Shown here piece by piece: positions 28,734-40,349 of a DNA stretch of 64,000 nucleotides. Each line of letters begins with the position of its first letter. Position 1 is the stretch's first letter. The stretch is from Ascoidea asiatica (taxonomy: Eukaryota; Ascomycota; Saccharomycetes; Ascoideales; Ascoideaceae): contig BCKQ01000002.1 in the NCBI GenBank assembly GCA_001600695.1, positions 434,001 to 498,000 on the forward strand. Reading direction: 5' to 3'. The position numbers were made by a program, and so were the translations under genes. Under the pieces are notes generated by a model. It saw only the letters and a list, made by a program, of their open reading frames with translations, had not been told where the DNA came from and did no database searches.

Positions 28734-31700
28734 TTTTTTTATTTTTTTGATTTATAAAATATTAGTTAAAAAGTGTATAGAGGAGTAATTTATGAACTAT
28801 TAATTAATAATATTATTATACTAGATTGAATAAATTAAGTCTGCTTCTAAGGAATAATTTAAGAGAAAAAAAAAATTTCTAGCCTAGTCTGTTTATAAAA
28901 AAAAAAAAAAGCTGAGGGGTTTGCCTATTTATAAAGAAGATTTTATTGTTATCATTTTATCGTTTATAAGAAACATAGAGTAATAATTGTAGTTTTAAAT
29001 TTAACTATGGAACTAAACAATTATTGGATAACATATTTTATAATCCTTGAAAAGTTTACCAAATGATAATTTCATTGAAACTTAGCATTAACTTTTATTA
29101 TTAGCTCATAATTTTTTTGATAATTGTTTTAAAAAAAGGAGATGAAATGAATTTTTATTAAAGAGGAATATAGTTTTTGATAATTGAAGCTAATTGTGGG
29201 GAATTGAAATTGAATTGAAAGAATCACATCTTGATTAAAATAAAGAAAAGTAATTCGATATTAATTCTTTTGTCAATTGAATAATATCGAATAATAACGA
29301 ATAATAAAAATGGTCTGGAATTATCGGTACTCTAGTGATATTGATAAATATAGTAATTAGAATGATGATAAATAAATAAAGTGTTCTTATTAGATTGTAA
29401 AATTTCATAGAAATATAATAATGTTGCTTTGAGATTACTCTTAAAAATAAAAAGCATCAGATCTTCATTATTTTCTTGGGTTTATGAAATATTTCAAATA
29501 TTTCAAATATTTCAATGGAAGAACTTTTACATTAGCCGTTCAGGCCATTAACCCGTATTGTAAAAGAAATGATTCTACCGAGAGATTGAATAAAAGGGTA
29601 AATGAAGGAGTGAATGAATTATTAAATTAATGAGATTGATAAAGTATTACTAGTAGAATTTGTCTGTAGATTTTAATATGACAGGTCAGGATTTGAATTT
29701 AATTTTCAGTTTTAATATTGACTATATTTGAAATCATTAAAATTGGACAGTTGAAAACTATGACATTATTACACTAAATTGGTTTTGTTATAATGGATAA
29801 ATTTTGATAAATGTCTTATATTCCTATTCGTTCTTTTAATAGTAACATTATATGAAAACCAATATTTTCCATAATCAATGAAATCTTTGAAATCTCATCG
29901 AATTTCCATTTTTTTTTGTTTGAGAGATGTTCGAATTGAAGCATTGTTGATGATTCTAAAAACAAAAATAATTTGACAAGCTTGATGGTTGTTGATCCAG
30001 AATTACCAGTCACATACTCAAGACACTAAAGGAAAACCTAAGAATATTGACATTGAACAATTTGAATCTCGTATCTTCATTTCGTTTTGTGATACTTGGA
30101 AGTATAAATTTGATTTTGTGATCTTTATGTTTTCAATAGAGAGAAGTGCTTATATAAATTAAATTTCTCATTAGCAAGATAAATGGAAAAAGCACTTTAG
30201 GAGTCTACTTCGGAGGTCTGAATTTGGGGGGTTTGGGTTTGGGTATGTTTGAGCTTCAAATAGTTAATGAAAGAATTCCCTTTAGATTTGGGCTTTTGTT
30301 TGCTAAACCTTTTTGAAAGAAAATTTCCCAATAAAATGGCTCTGAACACGGAAAAAGCCATCTGAACAACAATTCTAAGTTTTCATTAAAGTTAATAAAT
30401 TATCAACGTTATGAAAATTAAAGGAGGCCGGATAAATTCAAGTTAAATAGCCCGCATTTTTTTAACTTGTTATACTTTTGTACCGCTTTTTTGTGCTTTG
30501 CATGCTTTTCCCAATTCTACAAATAATTCTAATTATCCCATTTATCTCAAATTTCCCTTTTTCAATTGATCATTAGTATACTAATAACTAGAAATTTGTT
30601 TTGATCTTTAATGAATATGTTTGTAAGAATAAACTATTTAAAGACTTTTATACAGATACAAATGAAAATCTCATGTTGGGGATTAACATCATCAAACTTA
30701 AATATTCAAAACCTTTTAAACATTTATCCGCAAGAAAGTATTTTGAAAAGCATTTTAAGGATAGTTAATTGGTATCAAAAATGAATTTTCTATTAGCTAA
30801 CTTTTTTTTTTGAAAGAATGATTAATACATTTTCACTCTTTAAAGTTAAATAGAGTCGAATACTTTAATTAAATTATCCGAAAAATTTAAATATTTTTTT
30901 ATCCAAACATTAATTAGCCATGTTATTTTTTTCATGATTTTTTCAGTATTGATAATATTGAATTCGAATTAAATCTTGTTTCTTTCTTTAACTGGCAAAA
31001 AAGATGATTGTTTTTGGTGTTGCCGTTTTGGAAAGCCCTTTTAGGGGCAACTCTAATTATTATTAATTAGAAGCAGCTCTTAGTTAATAAGTTTATCAAT
31101 AATTATCAAGAGTTCACAGATGCTAAACGCCCAAGTGCGGGTGTGGGAGTGTGGAAAAAGCGTGTGAGATAAAAGAGTCCCAGAGCAAAGGGGAAACCCG
31201 ACCGGCAAACCTCAGGGGGATTGCTGTTCGGGCGCCGCTTGACTAGTTTTTAGTGGTTTTAGCGGTTTAGTTAGTAAGATAATAGAGCTAACTTCAACCA
31301 CGCACGGGGGCTCTCCAACTTTAAATGAGCAGATTTCCCAGGGAAAGTGAATTTTATTGTGATCAAGTACGAGCGTGACTTAATAAACTCCCAACGATAA
31401 AAGTGTAGATCGAGCGGGTGTTTGTTGCCTTCAGGGTGTGTGTGAAAACCAACAGTTATCAATTGAAATAAAGATAGTAATAAAGAAGATGATGATAAAG
31501 ATGATAAAGATGATAACAAAAGATAATAATATTAGTGACAATTTCAAATAATGCCTTGAGATCCACAAATTTACAAAATTAAACTACCTTCTTATCCTTT
31601 TGAATGGAAAATAAGAGGGGGTACAGTATGATTCAACTTTTTTCAAATAAAAGAATATAGCCATGTGAAAACGCAATAGTATTTCTAATATCACTAACCT

Positions 31701-32781
31701 ACTAAAGTTCACTATTGAAATAATTCATGATATATAATATGGAATTCAAATCCCTAAAAGAATCAACGGATAAATTTATAAATTGACTCATAAACAATAA
31801 ACGAATAAGTTTAAATAAAAAAAAAACTTTATTCAAGTCTAAAAATCATGCCCTTTAATTAAATTATCCATACATTTTTATAAAAAAAATTACTTTAAAA
31901 GGATTCATGGCTATTTTTGTTATCAATAATCAATGATCGATTAAGCTTAAAAAATGATTTTTAACTAAATCAAAAGTTCAGCATGTTCAAAAAGTCAAAA
32001 CTTCCGATATTACCCTAGATTATTTAAAATTTGAGTGTAACTGAGAGCTCAGACAAAATTGTTGTATGAATTTTTTCCCTTTTTTTTCTTTCTTTTTTTT
32101 AAGTATTTGTTTTGGTTTTTTATACGACTGGCAATTTTACCCTCAGTTAAAAATTTTTCTAGAAATAACATTATTAGTATATGTAAATTATAAAAGATTT
32201 ATTTAAATTAATTGATGATCAATTAATGCAAAATATTCAAAATGTTCAAAATGGTTTAGTAATCTTAAATATTTCTTCACTCAAAAAATATTCTTTACTT
32301 TATTCTTATTCTTAGTAAACAAAAATATAACAGTAACAATAATAATAAAGAAAAAAAAAACTCTTATTCTTGCAACCACTCACTTTTCTCTTTGTTTATT
32401 CACACGAATGAGCATATAAAAAAGATAAAGAAGATTCTCTTAAACATTCACTAATATTACTAGTTTTATGCATATTTTTTTAAATTTCATTATGATTGTT
32501 AAAAAATTTCAACTTTTTAACTATGAAATAAATTTACCGACATGTTTAAATAAAATCCCTAAGGAAATCAATATCATTTATTCATTCTAAAACTTTATTA
32601 CAATAAAATATTAATAATCTTTTGTAAAATTAGTAATGTCTTATTAAAAGAATAAAAAGAAAATGATTCAATTGATTCAAATTACTTTTCCCTCATTCTC
32701 CTTAATTTGAGTTGTAAATATACTATTTGTGATATTAAAATATATAACATAAAAAAAAAAAAAAACTATACAAAATTAATC
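28734..32781. promoter_or_regulatory. 4-kb gene-free stretch: ACH1 upstream and long 3' flank of the Pac2-type gene
   Basis: No supported gene in either strand. Most is AT-rich. A GC-richer patch lies at about 30190-30330, and a stronger island at about 31100-31450 (CGGGCGCCGCTTGAC and a G-rich GGGTGTGGGAGTGTGG run). ATATTTCAA repeats occur at 29490-29515. The frames at 29816-30013 and 31271-31519 lack protein character. I looked for tRNA B-box sequence and for U1, U2, U4, U5, U6, SRP and RNase P core motifs and recognised none; a non-conserved ncRNA cannot be excluded. Confidence 0.4.
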
Positions 32782-34254
32782 TTAACAAAATGATTTATTT
32801 AAAGCACCTAATAATTGATTATCAATATCAGCAGTTGAACTAAATGTGAAATTATTTTTATTCGCTCTTAGTGGCGGCAATGGATATGAATTTAAATTTG
32901 GCATTATATTATTATTTGGACTTGAATGAGAATTTGATCTTGAGTGAGAATGTGAATGAGAATGTGAATGAGAATTTGAACGTGAATGTGATATTGAACT
33001 AGAAATTGAACGATGACGATTATTTAATGGTGAATGAAATTGATTATTTGATCCAAATGGCGTTATTAATGGTTTTAATGGTCTTATTTCTTGATTATCA
33101 CCATTCCAATGATTAACATTATTATTAAAATCTTGACTGATAGATGAATTAGAATTATTATCACCTTGATTGATTAGACTTTGAATTCTTATATTGGCAA
33201 TTGAATGATGATTCTTAAGAGTCTTTATTTGACTTGGATGACCAACATTTGAAACAAAAGAATTTGAATTATTTCTATAAAATGAATTTGAAGGAGAATT
33301 TTCAAATTTTTCTTCAATATTTTTTGAATTAGAACTAGAACTAGAACTAGAATTAGAATTAGAATTAGAATTAATAATTGAAGGAAATTTATTCAATTTT
33401 GATGAATTAAAATTTGAAGGTTTTATAATTTGATCCTTTGAAGGAAAATTTAAATTTAAATTTAAATTAGATGATAAAAATGGTGAACCAAGAGAATTAT
33501 GTTTTGAATTTGTATTAATAATTGAATTCAAATTTGAATTATTGGTAGTACTAGTGTTAGTACTAGAGTTAGAATTAGAACTAGAATTAGCACTTGAACT
33601 TGAACTCGAATTAAAAATTTTAGAGGTAGTTGATGTTGATTTTATATTTATATTTGAAATAGTTTTATTTATGAAATTTGTATTATTTAATGTTAAACTT
33701 GGAGAAGAAGATGCAGAATTATTTAAATATGAAGAATTTGAAGAAGAATAATCAGGATAAATATTACTTGGAATTGAAATATGCTTTAATCTTGAATCTC
33801 TTGAAGGAGTTTTATCAAAATAATTATTTGTATTAAAATCAGATTGTTTAAAATAAGATATTAAATGTAATTTTCTACCATCTAAAGTTGTTAAAGAAAA
33901 ACTTGATTTAATTAAGCCATCAGGTTTATATTTATAAGTTGGAATCAATGAATTTAAATTCATTGAATTATTATTATTATTATTACTATTATTATCATCC
34001 AATCTTTTACCTTCCATTTCTTTATAATTCAAAAAACAACCAGAAACTCTTGAAGCTGACCATGATCTACCATCAGTCCATCTTCTCATTCCAGCTTCTT
34101 TTTCATCCCAAATAAAAATAGAACCAGATTTTATTGATTTTCTTTCAAGTTCTGTTAATCTTCTTGTAACTTTTGGTAAAAGTCCTAATCTTGTTGCTTC
34201 CATAAGAATTATAGCATCTTGAGGAGTTAAAATAACTCCATTATAAGTTTCCAT
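32782..34254 (-). CDS. Gti1/Pac2 (WOPR) family transcription regulator, Pac2 type
   Basis: 490 residues. The N-terminal WOPR domain is highly conserved: METYNGVILTPQDAIILMEA, GLLPKVTRRLTELER, SGSIFIWDEKEAGMRRWTDG, then SWSASRVSGCFLNYKEMEGKR up to residue ~83. After an Asn spacer, the domain continues with YKPDGLIKSSFSLTTLDGRKLHLISYF. The METY start and SASRVSG form match the S. pombe Pac2 branch rather than Wor1/Mit1. WOPR proteins bind DNA and control cell-fate, mating, morphology or nutrient switches in fungi. Residues ~145-470 are Ser/Asn/His low complexity, including a His-Ser-Arg alternating run near 415-440. It is divergent from a Cln3-like cyclin across 4.7 kb, and such long promoters are typical of developmental regulators. 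Confidence 0.92.
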   Translation of the reverse strand: METYNGVILTPQDAIILMEATRLGLLPKVTRRLTELERKSIKSGSIFIWDEKEAGMRRWTDGRSWSASRVSGCFLNYKEMEGKRLDDNNSNNNNNNSMNLNSLIPTYKYKPDGLIKSSFSLTTLDGRKLHLISYFKQSDFNTNNYFDKTPSRDSRLKHISIPSNIYPDYSSSNSSYLNNSASSSPSLTLNNTNFINKTISNINIKSTSTTSKIFNSSSSSSANSSSNSNSSTNTSTTNNSNLNSIINTNSKHNSLGSPFLSSNLNLNLNFPSKDQIIKPSNFNSSKLNKFPSIINSNSNSNSSSSSSSNSKNIEEKFENSPSNSFYRNNSNSFVSNVGHPSQIKTLKNHHSIANIRIQSLINQGDNNSNSSISQDFNNNVNHWNGDNQEIRPLKPLITPFGSNNQFHSPLNNRHRSISSSISHSRSNSHSHSHSHSHSRSNSHSSPNNNIMPNLNSYPLPPLRANKNNFTFSSTADIDNQLLGALNKSFC

Positions 34255-35590
34255 TTCAGAACCTATTTTGAAAAAGAGAAAATGAAATTGATATAAGTAT
34301 GTGATATATATAAATATTTGAATAAATATATATGAATGTGATATGTATGTATATAAACTAAATGAACTGATTAGTTAAATAATTAAATAACTAAGTATAA
34401 TAATATATTGTAGTATATGGTTTGAAATTTCTGAATGAGTATAAGAAGTTTTAATAAATTATATTTGAATTTTAAATAAAAGTGGAATTATTTAACTAAA
34501 TATACAAATATACAAATATTCTGTTGATGATTTAATGATGAAGATGTTGAAATATAAAAACATATACCGTACTTTATTTATATACTTATATAATAAGTAT
34601 GTAAGGTGAGAAATTATGAAATATGAATATGAATATGAATATGTTTTAATATAAAGAAACTTAAAAGAAAGTTAAAAAAGTATAATAATGAAATGAAATG
34701 AAAAAAGAAAAAAGAAGTAAAAAGAAGTTAAGAAAAATCAGATAACAAAATTCAAGGATTAAGTGTTATTAAATATATTATAATATTGTATAATAAAAAG
34801 GGCTTAAAATTTATTTAACGTTGAAATAAATAGTGAATTTTTTTAATCTATATTCAATAGGACTGGTTGTAATAAAGGATAGAAATAAGATTTTCAACTT
34901 GTGAAATAGAATAAAATATTATTAAATACTAATAATGAAAAGTAATGGATGAAAAGAAAGATTAAAAGAAAACAAAAAAAAAAGTAGATAATTAAGATAT
35001 ATTAAAAATATATTTTAAGTTTTATGATTAACTTAATTTTATATTCTTTGTTTTGATTGTTTTGACTTTGAATTAAGCTTACTATAATTTTGAAGATTTC
35101 TATTGAATATTACATTTTTCTATTGAATTTTTTCCAAAGATGAAAGGAAATCAAAAGTGAATGTGAAATGTAAAAAGTAAAAAGATTTTTGGTATTTTTT
35201 GCTTTATTTTTTTTTTTCTTGTTTTATTTTGTTTTTTTTGTTTTTTGTTTTTTTATTTTTCTCTTGGAGAATGTTGATTTGCACCAAATTCTTCCTATCT
35301 TAAAAAATCCTTAACCTTAAGCAAACATTGTTATCGGTAGAGTAACGTTTGCTCACCAACTCTAAATCTTAAGCTGGGTTTATTTCACCTGTAATAATGT
35401 CCCGAAACGTTGTTCAGTGGTCACCGTTCTGAAGACGACCACCGGTTGGGGGCACCACTCTTCTTCACTTACTATTATTTATGCCCACTCATAGTTAAGA
35501 GCTGTCCACGTGATCATATAGAAAGAAAATTTTTTAATGAAATTCAATTCGCTTATACGATAGGAAGTTCTGATATTTTAACTCTGGTGG

Positions 35591-35695
35591 GCTTCAATTG
35601 GCTTTCAATAGCTCTCCTTAGCTTTTATAAACTTTTATTAACTTTTATTAGCTTTTATTAACTTTTATAAACTTTTATAAACTTTTATAAACTTT
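35591..35695. repeat. 10-bp tandem array (RCTTTTATWA)n
   Basis: From 35621 the units GCTTTTATAA, ACTTTTATTA, ACTTTTATTA, GCTTTTATTA, then ACTTTTATAA three times follow in exact 10-base register. They are preceded by three decayed units (GCTTCAATTG, GCTTTCAATA, GCTCTCCTTA) and end in a half unit. T-tracts thus recur once per helical turn, which should curve the DNA. Confidence 0.75.
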
Positions 35696-36224
35696 CTGTG
35701 CTGCCCATTTAATTCAATTTGTGAACTTTCGGGTATCAACAAATATCAAAGTTTCGGGTACTAAAGGAATTATTTCTAGTTTCTCCCCTTTAAAAAAGCA
35801 ACAAAAATAAACACTCACAATTCAAGTTCAGTAGTCATGTGTTTTATTTAGATTTTTTGATAGGGGTTCATATTAGTTGATTTTGCACGTGACTAAAAAT
35901 AAAATAGATGGTAAGGGTAAATTTATAAAGTGCTTGAGAAGGGTTATAAATCAAAACTAATTTCAAATGTTCGCTAAAGTAAGAACAATAGAAAAAAAAA
36001 ATGGAATAGATATAGTATACATAATGAAATTATCCAGCTAGCACAAAAGGGCAGAAATTAATTAATGATAATATTTGATTGTGTAAAATTTAAATAGAAC
36101 TAGAAGTTTGTGTCTTCTGTTAAGTATTCTTTGTTTATTTATAAACTCTTTTTGTGGTGAATAAAAAAAAGAAAAAGCACCACAGTATTGGAGTCTAACT
36201 TCTGGTTTAGTCACATAATATAAA

Positions 36225-36329
36225 GTTACCCTCCGGTTGCTAATTTAACCGCGTTTTCTATTCAAACCTTAAAGTAGTCCCAAACTTATTGTCTCACGAG
36301 AAAATGTTTGGTTATTTCAGGAGGGTAAC
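36225..36329. repeat. 10-bp inverted repeat GTTACCCTCC / GGAGGGTAAC with flanking CCGCGTTTT copies
   Basis: The arms at 36225-36234 and 36320-36329 are exact reverse complements, 85 bp apart. ACCGCGTTTT follows each arm (near 36249 and 36334) in direct orientation. GTTACCC resembles a Reb1/telomere-factor core, but the full TTACCCG is not present. Confidence 0.5.
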
Positions 36330-38140
36330 CTTTACCGCGTTTTTCCTTGAAAAAATTTTTTGCAATACAATTTAGTAGGTAAGCTAAAATCTTGATATAA
36401 TTGAAGAAACAAATTGAACTTTTTTCGAAGAAAAATTAAGCACCACAACTTTCCATCACAAGATACTTCACAAAATATTGTCTGAATATGAACAGAGTCA
36501 AAATCGTAATCGTATTAGTACCTTGTAGTTACAATTGCCTTTGAAAAGCAGAAAAAATGAATAAAAAAAACGACGTAAAAAAAAGAAAGAAAAAAAAAAT
36601 TATTCAGTAATTTGTTTAAAAATTATGCAATGTATTTCAACAAACCGATTTTCTAAGAAAAAGAATTGAACCCATTTTTGAAACTTTTTTTTCAGCAAAA
36701 CGTAATACGATATTAAATTAAATCAAATCATTTCTTGATTAAATAGCTCCAAACAAAAAACCCGTTATGCGAATTCGCCAAAATTGCCAAATTCGAAAAA
36801 AAAATATATGAACAAAAGTTTGGAAACAAATTGAGCGTAAAAAAAGAAAAATTGGTAGGTTTTGAAAATCGAGTTAAATCAAAGTTGCCCAGTTTAAATT
36901 AGATAAAAACGATCTAAAATACTTTAAAACAACTAGCAAAAACTATAATTCTTGTATTATTAGTCTAAATATAGGTTTACTAGCCACACTTTAATATTCA
37001 TTAACTAAAATATACGTTATTGTAGAAGAAAGGCTGGTGTTTTCCCCAAACACTGCTGCCACCAGCCAATGGAAAGCATTTAAATGGAATATGTGTGGCA
37101 GATGAGGCAAAGACAGAGAGACAGAGCTGCAACAGTGACGTTAACGTTTTGTGGGACTACTGTGGACCGGTTCCGTTACACGGAGCGGTGCGCACGGTGT
37201 TGCTCCGGTGTGCTGTCCCAGCGTATGTCTCTGCGTGTTCCGTTGCCAGGTTGCCGTAGGGTAAGGGCGGAGCTTATCATTGGCCAGTTCTTGTGTGTTG
37301 CCTCTGGTTTTGCGTTCTTTGGTTCTGTTTTATCTTTCAACGTTACCTGCTCAAAATATCACACTTCCACACACTTTCACCCAATTGGATGCTATGGCAA
37401 TTTATCACAACTTTCTCACACCTTTTTTCTACAATTTTCATTTGTATTTAATTTCTTTTTTCTCCTTCTTGACACTTCTTTTTTATATTTTTTTTTTTTT
37501 TTTTTTTTTTCTTTACTGGTTTTCTGAAGGTTCTTAAATTTCTCAATTGTGTTTCTGAATGGTTGTTCACAGTTAGAGATAATTTAAGAAATTTAACTGA
37601 ATGTAGTGAGAAAATTGTAATCACATTTATTGATACAATAATAAGAATAAAATTTCTTAGGTTACTTTTACTCAATTTAAGTGAACTTTTAAAATTGAAT
37701 TATCCATTTCATAAAAGCATATCATATTTATTGATAAATTTACCAATTGCCAATTTTTTTTTCAACCCAATTAATTGCCATTCACCAAATTCCAACACGA
37801 GTAATTTTGAAAAAACCGAAGATCACTAAGTGAATAATAATCTCTTTAATTTCTAAGGTCCTTAAAAATCAACGAAAGTTAGCGAAATTTACTGAAAATT
37901 ACTAAAATTTACTAAAATTGTACTGAAATGGTACTGAAGTTGTGTTGATATTGTGCTGAGGTTATAATAACTTAAGAGTACTAGAGTAGTAAATTTTACA
38001 AACATCTGATAATGATTGGCCTCATGTTTTCTATCAATAGCCTTGCATACTCGAATAATTATTTTCAGGCATCACAACTCCCATTTTGGGTACTTTGAGT
38101 TTCACAACTTTCACCTAATAAATTTTAGCTTCACTTCTTG

Positions 38141-38197
38141 TTACAAGACTGTTACAATAATGTTACAAGACTCTTACAAGACTCTTACAAAAGACTC
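38141..38197. repeat. 11-bp tandem repeat TTACAAGACTC
   Basis: The units start at 38141, 38152 (diverged), 38163, 38174 and 38185 (two-base insertion). They lie about 780 bp before the cyclin ATG. Confidence 0.65.
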
Positions 38198-38464
38198 TTT
38201 AACTTTCAGTTCAGGAGCTCTATACACCGCCAACATCCAAGCTGATCAAACTTCATTGAAGCTTATCCAATCTGATCCAAAGCCATAATTATTTTTCACC
38301 TACTTTTCTCATAGTTAAATAACGGTTGCTGTAACAAACTGCGCTAACTGTACTAAAAGCACTAACTTGTACTAACTAATTAAACTTACTGTACTTGGTG
38401 CACTGGTACCTGTACTGGGCGACTGAACTTTGAATTTTCACTTTCATTTACACTTACTTTTACT

Positions 38465-38535
38465 CAAATTATTCAAATAATATTCAAATAATTATCCAAA
38501 TTATTCAAATAATATTCAAATAATTATCCAAATTA
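38465..38535. repeat. 32-bp tandem duplication
   Basis: The block from 38465 (CAAATTATTCAAATAATATT...) to 38496 is repeated exactly at 38497-38528, then a 7-base start of a third copy. It lies in the leader/promoter of the cyclin gene. Confidence 0.7.
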
Positions 38536-38966
38536 TTATTATTTCAATGATTCTCATAATTATCATAATATTAATCACAATCACTATCAATATCACTATC
38601 ATTTCTACATTATCATTATGATTTTCACTATCTTTTTCTCAAATAATATATTAATAATGATATAAATATCAATATCTCCCTCAATTTATGAGTTTGTATT
38701 ATCAATTATTCAAACAATTTTAGAAATTATATATTTAAAATACATACTCCTCAAATTATATTAATTTCTCATTCACTATCATTTATTATTTACCTTACAT
38801 TTTTAATTTATTTTATATTTTCAATATTCATTCTTTCATTAACTCATTTCTTAATTTATTGAATTCTTCTAATACTTAATTCAAAACAGAAAAAAAAAAA
38901 AAAACATTTTCAAAAGTCATATCATTTATCAACAATCAATAATTATTTAATCAAATACATAATATA

Positions 38967-40349
38967 ATGTCTTCAATTAATCATCCAAAAAAAGCAACAA
39001 CTCTTTATCCTGAACAATTATCAAAAAGTGAAGTTAAAGCTCATTTAGTTGCAATTAATGATTATCAAGATGAACTTTCAATAAATTTATATTCTTTAGC
39101 TTCTGAAACAAAACCTGATATAAATTTATTAAATCAACAACCTGAATTAAAACAATCTTTAAGAAGTCCATTATTGGATTTTCTTTTTAAAATTTCTATA
39201 AGAACAAAAGTTTGTTCAAGTATTTTTCAAAAATCTGTTAGATTATTAGATCGTTATTGTAGTAAAAGAATTGTTTTAAAAGATCAAGCTCAACTTGTTG
39301 CAGGTACTTGTTTATTATTAGCTGCAAAAACTTCTGGTGGTTGTTCTCATATTATAAATACAAAAAATGTTCCAACTGGTGGTAGATTCTTAGGTCCAAC
39401 TATAAGATCAAGAATTCCAAGATTAACTGAATTAGTTCAATTATGTGGTCCATCTTGTGGTTATGATGAAGGTATGTTTATTCAAATGGAAAGACATATT
39501 TTAGATACTCTTGATTGGAATGTTTGTGATCCTTCAATTTTTAATTGGTGTTTTAATATTGATGATTATCAAATTTTAAATAATGGTAATGATACAAATG
39601 ATTTTCTTAAAATTAATATGATTAAAAGATTTTTAATTGATGTAAGTTGTTATGATATAAATTTACAATCAATTCATATGGCAGAATTATCTGTTTTAAT
39701 TAAAACAATTTTAATTACAATTCTTAATAATAATAATTTTAATATTTCTTCAAAAAATCTTAAAAAAATTATTATTGATAATAATGTTGATGATTTTAAT
39801 GGTAATTTAATTAATAATAAAGTTTTCAATACTAATCTTGCAAATCGTTTATTATTCAATGTTGCAAATGCTTCACTTGATGTTGTTAATTTTTATAAAA
39901 ATTCTGGTAATCAAGATATTAATAAAGTTATAACTTCTGTTCATCATATTGCAATTTCTCATATTTTAGCATTATCTGAAGAAAATGAAATTCGTCAACA
40001 AAATAAAATTAATCAAGATCTTAAATTACAACAACAAGATAATCTTAATCATCCACAAATTTATAATTCTCCTCGTTCTCAAATTTCTTCATACAAATGT
40101 CCAAATTCACCTTCATATAGTAATAATAGTGATTATGATTCAGCTTCTGATGTTGAATCTGTAATGTCAAGTTCGGGTGATTTAAGGTCAATTTCTTCTT
40201 CCTCTTCTTCGGTTTCTTCAATTTCTTCACCTATATCTCCTGATTATGTTAAATCAAAAAATATCAAAGATTATGGACGTTCTTATTCAAGTAATAAATT
40301 TTCTATAACTAGATATGGTATGTCTTCTTCTCAGACTTTAAAAAATTAA
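38967..40349 (+). CDS. CLN3: G1 cyclin, Cln3-like
   Basis: 460 residues. The cyclin box spans about 55-200: SPLLDFLFKISIRTKVCSSIF, LLDRYCSKRIVLKDQAQLVAGTCLLLAAK, then LTELVQLCG and YDEGMFIQMERHILDTLDWNVCDPS. The last segment is diagnostic of fungal G1 cyclins of the Cln type. The N-terminal KATTLYPEQLSKSEVKAHLVAINDYQDE matches the pre-box helix of Cln3-like proteins. The C-terminal ~110 residues are Ser/Pro/Gln-rich and PEST-like, as expected for a short-lived cyclin. It would activate the main CDK at Start, relieving SBF/MBF repression. The exact paralogue (Cln3 versus Ccn1/Cln1-2) is not certain. The 5' flank is unusually long. Confidence 0.8.
   Translation: MSSINHPKKATTLYPEQLSKSEVKAHLVAINDYQDELSINLYSLASETKPDINLLNQQPELKQSLRSPLLDFLFKISIRTKVCSSIFQKSVRLLDRYCSKRIVLKDQAQLVAGTCLLLAAKTSGGCSHIINTKNVPTGGRFLGPTIRSRIPRLTELVQLCGPSCGYDEGMFIQMERHILDTLDWNVCDPSIFNWCFNIDDYQILNNGNDTNDFLKINMIKRFLIDVSCYDINLQSIHMAELSVLIKTILITILNNNNFNISSKNLKKIIIDNNVDDFNGNLINNKVFNTNLANRLLFNVANASLDVVNFYKNSGNQDINKVITSVHHIAISHILALSEENEIRQQNKINQDLKLQQQDNLNHPQIYNSPRSQISSYKCPNSPSYSNNSDYDSASDVESVMSSSGDLRSISSSSSSVSSISSPISPDYVKSKNIKDYGRSYSSNKFSITRYGMSSSQTLKN

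Larger units (their letters stand above)
34255..38966. promoter_or_regulatory. 4.7-kb divergent regulatory region between Pac2-type regulator and G1 cyclin
   Basis: No supported gene. It includes GC-rich islands at about 35330-35530 and 37020-37330 (34 G/C in 37141-37200). CACGTG boxes lie at 35507-35512 and 35886-35891, and a CCAAT box at 37066-37070. A 10-bp tandem repeat array covers 35591-35695, a 10-bp inverted repeat 36225-36329, an 11-bp repeat 38141-38197 and a 32-bp duplication 38465-38535. T-runs occur at 37485-37511. The density of separate elements suggests complex control of both a cell-fate regulator and a cell-cycle trigger. Confidence 0.5.

Noticed and set aside
29816-30013. 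65-codon frame in the 4-kb gap
   Set aside because: It lacks an ATG start at its annotated beginning and has no recognisable similarity.
31130-31250. Telomere-like or RNA polymerase III gene in the G-rich patch
   Set aside because: GGGTGTGGGAGTGTGG is G-rich but not repeated, and no A-box/B-box pair or T-terminator arrangement was found.
37084-37527. 147-codon frame in the cyclin upstream region
   Set aside because: Starts in a GC-rich island and ends in a T-run encoding poly-Phe; no family character.
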